From: Pycnococcus provasolii
Taxonomy: Eukaryota > Chlorophyta > Pseudoscourfieldiophyceae > Pseudoscourfieldiales
NCBI GenBank assembly: GCA_049487715.1
Contig: CP150548.1
Coordinates: forward strand, 806,001-870,000
DNA: 64,000 nt
Direction: 5' to 3'
Both the position numbers and the translations under genes were made by a program. The stretch's first letter is position 1, and each line of letters starts with the position of its first letter. Positions 56,289 to 64,000 of this stretch are shown here, piece after piece. Under the pieces are notes generated by a model. The model was not told the DNA's origin. It made no database searches and was given only the letters and a program-made list of their open reading frames with translations.

Positions 56289-59200
56289 TTACAACACACT
56301 CTTCTCGCCACTTAAAGTGATGATGCCGCCGCTGCCGCTGCCTCCGCCTTTCTTCTTCGACTCGACGAGCTCCGACGCTGCCATGTCGCCTACAAAGAGT
56401 ACACCCGCCTTGTCTGAAAGATTTGCATCCTCCCAAGGGTAGAAAGACGGCGTCGTGATGTCGTCCGCACGGCGTCGCTTCTTGCGAAACGCGTCAATCT
56501 CGTCGCAGAGCATTGTTCCCGCCGCCAAATCCATGCTCAACCTTAGGCCAGGCTCAACAGAGTACATCCAGTACGACGTCTCAGGTTTGGCATCAGGTTT
56601 CGAAGGTGACGGCGATGACGACGAAGGATCCGAGGTTCCGGAATCTGCCGCCGACGCACTTGTCTCAGCACCTCCACCCTTAGATGCGGTCGATGGCATC
56701 ACCTTAACGACAGGGGGAGGGGGAGCCTTCGTAGGTTGTGTTCCCTCCTCCTCCTCCTCCTCCTCCGAGGTCGACGTCGACGTCGACGGCGACGGAGGGC
56801 GCCTCTCTGCGTCCATCATTTGAAGGACGGCATTCTCCACGGACATGAACTCGTTGATGTGCCAGACAACACCGCTGCTTCCATCTTTTGGACGATGGTC
56901 ACCGCGAGCGTAGATGTCGCACAAGTCCACCACGTGCACCACGGGCATTACCGGCGCACCCACCATGGGTATCACACAAGCCAAGCTGTCAATGGCGCGA
57001 CAGGCGAGAACGGCACTCTCTGCCACGAGCGCGATGCCGGAGCTCGCCAGTCGTGCCGCCTGCGCCATCACCACGTCCGCGGGATCCGTGAACATAACCA
57101 CTGGCGTTGGGCCCAGGCGTGGACGTCGACCGCCACCTCCGCCAAGTCCACCCATCATAGGACCAACCAAGTCGTCGTCGAGGAATCCGCCGCCATCTGC
57201 GCCATGCAGCTCGTCCAAAAATGCCTTCATTTCCGCTGGGTCGTCCAAGCCGGATGCGCCATCGTCAGCCTCAAAGTCGTCAAGTGCCGCGGAATCTTCG
57301 TCAGCACCGGCGTCCAAACCGCCAAGGTCGAAGCCACCATCGCCGAGATCGTCACCATCGCCGCCTCCGCCATTGCCAAACCACTTCGTAGGCGCGGAGT
57401 CATCGGGCTCGTCAAAGTAGCTCCAGTAGCGATGCGCCTCCGGCGAGCCAGGAGGAGGTGGGGGGGGCATCTTCGCCATGCCATAAAGCAGCTTCGTCGC
57501 GGCATACACAAAGCGGCTCGCTAGCAGGCGTCGCTTCATGTGTCTCTGCTGGGAATACTGGGCCTTAAAGCTCGCACGGAAGTACTGCCAAGCAGATATG
57601 ACGACGCGGTAGTCCGTAAAGACGGGCGTGCTGTACCGTGCCGTGGAACTTTCATGCGCGGGTGCACGTCGGTTTGCCCACCCCTCGTCCTCCTTCTTCG
57701 CGTCGCTTTGCATTGCCGACCACTTCATTGCAAGCGTCAGCTCCAACCCGGGAATCACAAAGCCTGGCGCCGGCTTATACATATCTCCCATGCGCACCGC
57801 CTTCGGGTCGTGGTTTTTATCTTCGTCGTCGTCGTCGTCGCTGTCGCTGTCGTCGTCGTCGCCACGAATGCCCAGCGCAGTGCGTGCGCGTTCAGTTCGC
57901 GTTGCAAATGCCCGTGTGGCTGCGGAGCAGCAGCGCAGAGCATTTCGCGTTTCCTCGACGCGCGTGCACTCATACGCAAGCTTGTAGCACGCCTGTCGCA
58001 TGTCCGCCTCCGCGCGGCGCGCGGGGATGCCCGGATCCGCCGTGCCTTCCGCGTCGATCGCTTCCCACCAGAGGCTCGCTAGCGGGGCCACGATGCGCTG
58101 AGCCACAAAGCGCCGCGCTTTCGCACCCACGCCCTGCTCGTGCGCCGGTGGGACGAGCTCGCGTACGAACAGTCCGCCATCGTGCCTAGCTTGCGCGGCG
58201 GCGCGCGCGTGGTTGCCCGCGTCGTTGATGAGGTCTGGTAGTATTTCGTTGATGTGCCGCAGGAGCTTTGCGTTGTCCACCACGGAGACGGTGGGGCTGC
58301 GTTGCCATAGAGGAACCTCCGCATCTTTGTCAGGACGCGACGCGATGCGTCCGATTGCCCGCCCGTGGTACTGCAAGTCAGCGACGCCTCCGTCACCCCC
58401 CGCACTCAGAAGCTGCTTCGTGAGTTCGTCGGCGTCCGTGAACTGCGCGTGCAAAGTCAGATGTGTGTTTGCCGCGGCGCGTGCTGCAAGGTTGCCTCCG
58501 TGTACGTTCTTGGAGAATGTCTTCTTGTGTCCCACAAGTCTGTCGATGTGGTCGAGTCGACCCACGAGTCGTCTTTGCGCCTTGACCAGCGCGTGGCATC
58601 GTCTTCTCAGCGCATCCTCCGCGACCTCCTTCGCGTGTTCGAGCCACGCCCGCGCGGCTATTCTCTGGTCCGAGTCTCCGACAAATCGCGGTCTCGACGG
58701 GTCGCGAGCACGACCCGTCGGCGAACATGCGAGGAACAAGGCGTCGCTGAGCCGAAATGCCACCGCACCACCCTCCTGCTGCGGAATGTCGCCGAGCGTG
58801 TCGTTTTGGCTGTTCTGCTCAGCCCTGGCAAGTTTCTCTTCGTGCTGCTTCTGCTGCTGTTCGAGCCACGTGTCTTGACTTCTTCGTGCCCGTTTTCTCG
58901 CCGCCTTGACCGCCGCTTCCCTGCTCGCGTGGAACGTCGGCTCGAGTTCTGGAACGACGTTGTCGGTCGCAGGTGGCTTTGTCTGTGCGTCTTTTCCTTT
59001 CGGAGTCGCGACCGAAGAGAGCCGGGTTGACGTTTTGAGGTTTTGCCAAGCGTATCCGAAGCACGCGACTGGGTACGACGACTGCTGTGAGGCAACTGCA
59101 CCTGCGGGTGAGGCACCTCCTGCAGGCGAGGCACCACTATTGCTCCTGCAGTCCCTTAAAGGCGCGGAGGACGAGGCACCACCGCTATCGCGTCCTCCAC

Positions 59201-59327
59201 TAGAGCGTCTATGCAGGCTGCCCCCAGGTGGTGGTGATGAAGAAGAAGGTGGCTGAGGTGGTGATGATGGATGAGCCTGAGGAGCCTTCAGAGACTGCAT
59301 CTTCCTAGTTACGAGCGACACGAGCAT
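56289..59327 (-). CDS. Large orphan protein with acidic linkers
   Basis: A 1012-aa protein (from the chosen ATG) with no recognised domain. It starts with a Pro/Ser-rich region, then helical charged sequence (about 120-460, e.g. REAAVKAARKRARRSQDTW and RCHALVKAQRRLVGRLDHIDRL), a mid part with YRVVISAWQYFRASFKAQYSQQRHMKRRL, acidic Asp/Gly linkers, a conserved-looking hydrophobic stretch (GIALVAESAVLACRAID, VVHVVDLCDIYARGDHRPKDG) and a C-terminal YWMYSVEPGLRLSMDLAAGTML block. The start is unsure: the frame stays open with further ATGs to 59861, but the upstream 178 codons are low complexity with a GACCTGCTGCA repeat (59539-59580). Confidence 0.6.
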   Translation of the reverse strand: MLVSLVTRKMQSLKAPQAHPSSPPQPPSSSSPPPGGSLHRRSSGGRDSGGASSSAPLRDCRSNSGASPAGGASPAGAVASQQSSYPVACFGYAWQNLKTSTRLSSVATPKGKDAQTKPPATDNVVPELEPTFHASREAAVKAARKRARRSQDTWLEQQQKQHEEKLARAEQNSQNDTLGDIPQQEGGAVAFRLSDALFLACSPTGRARDPSRPRFVGDSDQRIAARAWLEHAKEVAEDALRRRCHALVKAQRRLVGRLDHIDRLVGHKKTFSKNVHGGNLAARAAANTHLTLHAQFTDADELTKQLLSAGGDGGVADLQYHGRAIGRIASRPDKDAEVPLWQRSPTVSVVDNAKLLRHINEILPDLINDAGNHARAAAQARHDGGLFVRELVPPAHEQGVGAKARRFVAQRIVAPLASLWWEAIDAEGTADPGIPARRAEADMRQACYKLAYECTRVEETRNALRCCSAATRAFATRTERARTALGIRGDDDDSDSDDDDDEDKNHDPKAVRMGDMYKPAPGFVIPGLELTLAMKWSAMQSDAKKEDEGWANRRAPAHESSTARYSTPVFTDYRVVISAWQYFRASFKAQYSQQRHMKRRLLASRFVYAATKLLYGMAKMPPPPPPGSPEAHRYWSYFDEPDDSAPTKWFGNGGGGDGDDLGDGGFDLGGLDAGADEDSAALDDFEADDGASGLDDPAEMKAFLDELHGADGGGFLDDDLVGPMMGGLGGGGGRRPRLGPTPVVMFTDPADVVMAQAARLASSGIALVAESAVLACRAIDSLACVIPMVGAPVMPVVHVVDLCDIYARGDHRPKDGSSGVVWHINEFMSVENAVLQMMDAERRPPSPSTSTSTSEEEEEEEGTQPTKAPPPPVVKVMPSTASKGGGAETSASAADSGTSDPSSSSPSPSKPDAKPETSYWMYSVEPGLRLSMDLAAGTMLCDEIDAFRKKRRRADDITTPSFYPWEDANLSDKAGVLFVGDMAASELVESKKKGGGSGSGGIITLSGEKSVL

Positions 59328-60235
59328 GCAAGACGCATCCAAAGACCCCTCCTCCCCCCTAGTTAGGCGAGGACTACATTTCCCAAGGGAGGAGGATGAA
59401 GACGAAGCATGAACGTGGCGTCGTCGCAGACGCCTATGACGCATATTATGGCGCACATGAGGATGACGGTGCCACCAAGAATGACCCCGAGGTTGATCTT
59501 TTATCAAAAGAGGATTCCTGAGGAGGTCGAGATCGAGGTCGACCTGCTGCAGACCTGCTGCAGACCTGCAGACCTGCTGTGAGGCATGCCTGAGAGCTGG
59601 TAACGACACCGATAATGAAGCAGGACAGCTCTCATGTTGTTGTTGGCGTGCTCCTCCTCCTCCGACGGCGGACATCCTATCCATATGGAGACTATTTATC
59701 CTCCTCGCAGGAAAAGAAACGGGAAAAGGGCAGACTCCCGAGTCCGAATCCGACTGCTGTTGCGTGTTGCCTGGGGATTCACCCTTGTACGTTTTCCCTG
59801 GTCCTCCCTTTTTTTTCCCCGCGGGATCCCGGTCGGGCCCGGTCGGTATTATTATGATCATACTTGTAACTTACGAGAGTTTGCGACGAGTGTGTGGATG
59901 CGCACCACGGATGAATGTGTAAAGGAGTTGTGTGCGCTCGAGGTGTGCTGGCTGACGCGAATGACGATGGCGTGTGCTTTTGTGCACGTCGTGGACGAGG
60001 ACGACGTGGCACCGCGACATGCGCGAAATAAGAAGGCGAGAGCGCAAGCAAGGCACTGTAGTGCTTCTTGGCACACTCTTTTTGAAGTTTGAGTGCGACA
60101 AGAACAAGATCAAGCTCAGGCAGGCGAAGGGTACATCGCCGATAAAGCGAAGTGGCGCACGACGCGTTCCGTATCGTCTTCACGAAAGCTTGGCGTGATG
60201 TTATAGAGGATCGCGTCGTGACCCTCAGCTGACTA
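59328..60235. other. Leader of the large orphan gene and unassigned DNA
   Basis: Tandem GACCTGCTGCA repeats at 59539-59580. From 59850 to 60235 open frames exist on both strands, but none has a recognisable motif. Probably a mix of promoter and decayed repeat. Confidence 0.4.
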
Positions 60236-60274
60236 GGGTGATGCATGAGGCATCACTTCTTGTGAACCTGCATT

Positions 60275-60720
60275 TCGCACGTGTTCGGAGTCGAGCACAA
60301 AGCATCGCCGGCATACCACCAGTCCGTGAACGGTCACGCGGAAAGAGTCATCCACGAGATCTATTCCATCACGCGCACGCTCACGCACGCAACACTGCTC
60401 ACATACGCCGCCTGCTTGGCTTCAAGGGTTATTAAGGTTAAAAAGGGGTTTGGGGTAAAAACTCTCCTGGGTAAAAACTCTCCTGCGCCATTCATCAGCG
60501 CCTATGGCGCCCACGCGTTAAGTTGTTGTGGCGGCCTTCAGGCGTAATAGAAGCCATACATGTACGTTATCATTGCGCGAAAACGGCAGGCTCAAAGGGG
60601 ACACACATGGGAAACGGTGGGGCACTATGTAGTGGGCATCATGTTGAACCCTAGCAAGGTCAACGTGCTGAGTGCCTCCGCCGGAGCACGCCGATGCACT
60701 TCATGGACGCGACTGGAGCT
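60275..60720 (+). pseudogene. LTR-retrotransposon integrase fragment (plus strand)
   Basis: A frame at 60281 reads FGVEHKASPAYHQSVNGHAER then VIHEIYSITRTLTH, matching the integrase core segment G-I-x-H-x-x-S-x-P-Y-x-x-x-x-N-G-x-x-E-R of copia/gypsy elements. It is soon disrupted by a small duplication and stops at 60547. A second open piece near 60560-60700 may be the following linker. No LTR can be assigned to it. Dead remnant. Confidence 0.6.
60439..60466 (+). repeat. Left arm of a perfect 28-bp inverted repeat
   Basis: Identical in reverse complement to 61911-61938. The core is AAGGGGTTTGGGGTAAAAAC. The last 16 bases (GGTAAAAACTCTCCTG including flank) are repeated in tandem at 60470-60485. 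Confidence 0.9.
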
Positions 60721-60839
60721 TGTTAAGGGCTGCAAGTGTGTGTTATGGTGCTGTGAACAAACGAAAACATCAACGGGAACGCACACAGCATTCTACACCT
60801 CGGGACGTCCGCCCCAGTAAGGAACGACGAGTGACGCGC

Positions 60840-61109
60840 GGCGTGAAAGTATTTCATTTCGAAAATTAAGTTTTACAAGGTGGGTTTCCGGAGTTCGTTG
60901 AGGGGTGCCTCCGAGTCTTCGAGTCGAGGATTCTTCAACCTCCTCAACCATCTCCAACGGCAGCGGCATGTCGACACCATTCGACATCCATGCTGCGCTC
61001 CTTGTAACCGATCAGTGTCGACAGGTGACGTCGACTCCTTCACAAGATCTAAGATTCCATTTTCTATATATTTTCCTGACTACTAACCCCCAAACCATAA
61101 ACTCCAACA
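60840..61109 (-). mobile_element. Probable copia 3' LTR, inner boundary at 61109
   Basis: On the minus strand the sequence after the RNase H remnant reads GGATA|TGTTGGAGTTTATGG, with TGTTGG being the usual copia LTR start. It lies where the 3' LTR should begin. The far end could not be located; 60840 is an arbitrary limit. The sequence is not similar to the LTR at 325-609 beyond the first bases. Confidence 0.4.
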
Positions 61110-61110
61110 T

Positions 61111-61552
61111 ATCCAGTGATCCAATAATGGATCCCAGATCCAGGTATGAGTTATGACTCTCGTCACTCCCCCTTGTCGCCGTGTCCTGAGGATATTGCGA
61201 CATCTCCATTCATCATAATTTGTTTGGATCGGATATGTTCTAACTTCGGCAGCTGTTTAGTGAATGCATCAGCCAATTGGTCTTTAGTATTCACCAGGGT
61301 AAATGCCAATATTCGGTCTCGTTCTCTTTCACGGAGAGCCCTCAGTCGAACGTCCAAGAATTTTGTTCGAGCCCCGTAGAGACGATCGCGAACAATGATC
61401 ACTGCAGAACTGTTGTCTTCGTGTACGTAGGCAGTATCTTTTTCTGTGTCTCCTGGTTCTCCCATGTGTACCGGAACTGGAATCTGTGCCAATAGATTTA
61501 ATTCCCCGAGAAGAGTTCTGAACACTACGGTATCGTCAGTTTCTGAGGCCAA
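61111..61552 (-). pseudogene. Copia RNase H fragment (minus strand)
   Basis: The frame reads YVHEDNSSAVIIVRDRLYGARTKFLDVRLRALRE (two segments of the RNase H domain) and ILAFTLVNTKDQLADAFTKQLP, the near-invariant end of Ty1/copia pol (D-Q-L-A-D-x-F-T-K-x-L). It is truncated at its 5' side near 61552, where unrelated sequence begins. After the stop a short spacer leads to TGTTGGAG at 61109, the presumed start of the 3' LTR. Confidence 0.8.
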
Positions 61553-62144
61553 TGCTAAGCCGCGCTGCTCTCTCCGGTCAACGAGCGCGTACTAGCCTCG
61601 CACTGCCAACCTCACAAAAGTGTGCAAGCGGCGCTCCAAGCTGTGAAGACACGAAAACGCCAAGGAGATCATAAGAGAGTCATGCCGAAAGAAATGGAAG
61701 ACGAAGAAACGTTAGAGAGATTTTACCCGAGAGGGAAAAAAATCGTCTGATTGACCCCCTTGTGTTTACGTGTGTCTTGTGTGGCGGGTATTCATACAAT
61801 GAGCACACCGTGTTATGGCACGTCTAATACACTTATACTAGCCACATTCACGACGAAACCGCGTCAGAATCGCACACACACACGCTGAGATATCGAGATT
61901 ACGCATCTACGAGAGTTTTTACCCCAAACCCCTTTTTAGGGGGAATCCCCTCCGGGGCATACCGGACACCACTAAGGTAGAACCCCTTTTTTCGTGGGAC
62001 CGTCTTCCTCAACCCCCAACCAAGAGGTCCGGCTGTCCGGCGGCCTTCCGGCGGCGGCGGCGGAACTCAATAATATCGTCAACTTCCTCTCCTTCGCGTC
62101 GCGTTCCCTGCTATCATACCTTTAGACTAAAGTCACGTTTCGTC
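61553..62144. other. Unassigned DNA upstream of NLE1
   Basis: Contains the right arm of the 28-bp inverted repeat (61911-61938). The remainder up to the NLE1 start shows pyrimidine-rich sequence and a GGC-rich block near 62040-62065. No gene seen. Confidence 0.4.
61911..61938 (-). repeat. Right arm of a perfect 28-bp inverted repeat
   Basis: Reverse complement of 60439-60466 with no mismatch. The two arms enclose about 1.44 kb that includes the copia RNase H remnant. Confidence 0.9.
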
Positions 62145-63911
62145 ATGGCGGGCGTGTCCATCCCCTTGTCGAAGAAACTCAAACGGCAAAACGCACCAGT
62201 GCGCCCAAGTGAACACAGTGACGTCGCCGCGTCACTCGTTGTACAGCTCGTACGCGAAGGTGCCGCATCATCGGGAGGGGGTGAGAACGACGATGATGCC
62301 GCGCATCAGGAGCAGCAACGGACGGTTATCCCGCAGCTCGATGTCCCATCCACAACCACCCCAGAACAACTCAACGCGATTTTGAACCAAATGCTCAAAA
62401 CGACGGAAGAACCTGTGCCGTACGCCTTCCAAGTACTTGGACGTGAACTCAACGGGCCGCTGCACAAAGCACTCGCAGAGGCGGGAGGAAGTGCAGCTTC
62501 CGCCGAACGCACAATAGAAATCAAGTACGTGCCCCAGGCAACATTCCGCGTGCGTGCTGTCACCAGGTGCACGGCGACTCTGCCTGGACACAAGGACAGC
62601 GTCCTGAAAGTGTCATTCTCGCCAGACGGACGTGCACTGTGTTCAGGGGGAGGAGATTGCGTCGTGCGGCTGTGGGACCTCTCGACGCAAACGCCCGCCG
62701 AAGCGCTCGAGGGACACAGAGGGTGGGTGCAGGCTGTCGCCTGGTCGCCGGACGCCGCGCTCGTCGCCACCGCGGGAATGGACTGCGAAACGCGCGTCTG
62801 GCGCGTACGAGGTGACGGGGCGACCGTAAGCTCGACCGCCAGGCGGCGCAAGAAAGCTGCGGGCATCACGGCAGTTCCAACGGGGGCGGAGGGCTCGCCC
62901 GCGACGGCGCCGGCAAACGAAGGTGCGACACCTTGCACGGTGCTCCGGGGCCACAAGAAGTCGGTCACGAGTGTCGCGTGGCGTCCAGCACACCTGCAGC
63001 TCCCCGCACGGCAGCTCGCAACATCGAGCCGAGACGGAAGCGTGCGCGTCTGGGATCTCGGCGCCATCACCAGTCAGCGATGCCGACTCACTTTGACGAT
63101 GCACACGCACGCGGTGACTTGTGTGCTGTGGGGTGGCCAAGATCATATCTACACCGCAAGCCGCGATGCGAGCATCGCAGTGTGGGATGCTAAGGACGGG
63201 CGCTGCTTGGCACGGCTCACGGGGCATGCGCACTGGGTGAACTTCATTTCCGTAAGCACGGAGTACGTGCTTCGCACGGCGGCCTTTGATCATACCGGGA
63301 AATTCGAGGGCAGCACGCACCCATCTCATCTCGTGGAAGATTCTCCCGATGCGGCAGCCGCGATGGAAGCTGCACGCAAGCGGTACGATGCCGCGCTGCG
63401 AGCGACGACATGCAAGGTTGGCTCGCTCGCCGAGGCTGTGGGCGAGCGGCTTGTGAGCGCGAGCGACGACTTCACGATGTTCCTGTGGTGTCCGCTAGGT
63501 GCATCACGCGTCGGCGACACGCCGCAGGTGCACAGCAAGTCGATCGCGCGCATGACTGGACACGTGCAGCTTGTTAATCAGGCTTGCTTTAGCCCCGACG
63601 GTGGTCGTCACGTGGCAAGCGCTTCCTTTGACAAGGCGATCCGGCTCTGGGATGGAACCACGGGCACTTACATTGCCGTTCTTCGCGGCCACGTCGGCGC
63701 CATTTACCAGCTTGCATGGTCCGCAGACAGCCGACTGCTGTTGAGTGGCTCGAAGGACTCAACGATGAAGGTTTGGGACATTAAGACGAGACGGCTGAAG
63801 GGTGACCTGCCCGGTCATGCCGACGAAGTGTTCACATGCGACTGGAGTCCCTCTTCAGACCGCGCGGCGTCCGGTGGAAAAGATAAGGTGCTGAAGTTGT
63901 GGTCCTTCTAA
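62145..63911 (+). CDS. NLE1: Notchless homolog, WD-repeat ribosome assembly factor
   Basis: A 588-aa protein. NLE1 (yeast Rsa4) binds the MIDAS domain of the AAA protein Midasin/Rea1 through its N-terminal ubiquitin-like domain and helps release factors from pre-60S particles. The NLE domain is at about 62-140 (PQLDVPSTTTPEQLNAILNQML, PYAFQVLGREL), followed by eight WD repeats: LPGHKDSVLKVSFSPDGRALCSGGGDCVVRLWD, LEGHRGWVQAVAWSPDA and so on to the final VFTCDWSPSSDRAASGGKDKVLKLW (cited piecewise). The region between repeats 2 and 3 has a basic and Ala-rich insertion. The length is somewhat above the human protein (485 aa). The first ATG is used. Confidence 0.95.
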   Translation: MAGVSIPLSKKLKRQNAPVRPSEHSDVAASLVVQLVREGAASSGGGENDDDAAHQEQQRTVIPQLDVPSTTTPEQLNAILNQMLKTTEEPVPYAFQVLGRELNGPLHKALAEAGGSAASAERTIEIKYVPQATFRVRAVTRCTATLPGHKDSVLKVSFSPDGRALCSGGGDCVVRLWDLSTQTPAEALEGHRGWVQAVAWSPDAALVATAGMDCETRVWRVRGDGATVSSTARRRKKAAGITAVPTGAEGSPATAPANEGATPCTVLRGHKKSVTSVAWRPAHLQLPARQLATSSRDGSVRVWDLGAITSQRCRLTLTMHTHAVTCVLWGGQDHIYTASRDASIAVWDAKDGRCLARLTGHAHWVNFISVSTEYVLRTAAFDHTGKFEGSTHPSHLVEDSPDAAAAMEAARKRYDAALRATTCKVGSLAEAVGERLVSASDDFTMFLWCPLGASRVGDTPQVHSKSIARMTGHVQLVNQACFSPDGGRHVASASFDKAIRLWDGTTGTYIAVLRGHVGAIYQLAWSADSRLLLSGSKDSTMKVWDIKTRRLKGDLPGHADEVFTCDWSPSSDRAASGGKDKVLKLWSF

Positions 63912-64000
63912 TGTAATGTAACATGTAGAATACATGAAAAATAAGTAACATGAGAACATATCGAACATATTGAAAAAGCAAGGAACATTTTGTGGACTTT

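Noticed and set aside
59779-60246. 155-codon minus-strand frame next to the retroelement debris
   Set aside because: No motif found; too weak to call a gene.

Overview
The window is nuclear DNA of a eukaryote. It carries single long reading frames with few introns (four clear ones), COPI, Mediator, kinesin-II and Mps1 kinase genes, and copia-type LTR retrotransposon debris. A plastid-targeted MurF ligase, a putative plastid Rossmann protein and a plastid DUF2232-like membrane protein point to an alga. The kinesin-II accessory subunit KAP3 points to a lineage with cilia. The combination fits a compact, GC-rich, prasinophyte-type green alga best. That placement is inference from gene content, not from a marker gene.

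Layout. 1-1733: 3' LTR and integrase remnant of a minus-strand copia element, abutting a broken partial copy of the ankyrin gene found at 39-41 kb. 2.0-9.4 kb: PCIF1-like cap methyltransferase, coatomer zeta (one intron), YeeE/YedE sulfur transporter, RNase P/MRP subunit POP1, a predicted myristoylated orphan. 9.7-17.6 kb: membrane orphan, FCF1, small plastid-type membrane protein (one intron), DUF2232-like protein, GH47 mannosidase, RING protein. 17.8-26.1 kb: thrombospondin-repeat secreted protein, METAP2, large secreted PC-esterase-like protein, Gln-rich Myb protein (one intron). 26.9-38.6 kb: Rossmann protein, KAP3 (one intron), MED6, small orphan, long telomere-like minisatellite, Sfi1-like protein, ankyrin protein, bestrophin, secreted Cys-rich protein. 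39-51 kb: ankyrin protein, MPS1, PKG-like kinase, SS18/GIF, MurF. 51-59.3 kb: giant cyclic-nucleotide-binding-domain protein, DUF2256 protein, large orphan. 59.3-62.1 kb: retroelement graveyard with a perfect 28-bp inverted repeat. 62.1-63.9 kb: Notchless (NLE1).

Themes. Ribosome and RNA processing recurs (POP1, FCF1, NLE1, METAP2, PCIF1). Two proteins with cyclic-nucleotide-binding folds lie within 9 kb. Cell division and cilia are represented by MPS1, KAP3 and a possible Sfi1-like protein. Intergenic DNA is marked by TTAGGG/CCCTAA tracts, often in divergent promoters, by sense-strand poly-C tracts upstream of several start codons, and by a recurrent 9-mer, CTATCGTAG. No tRNA, rRNA or CRISPR was seen.
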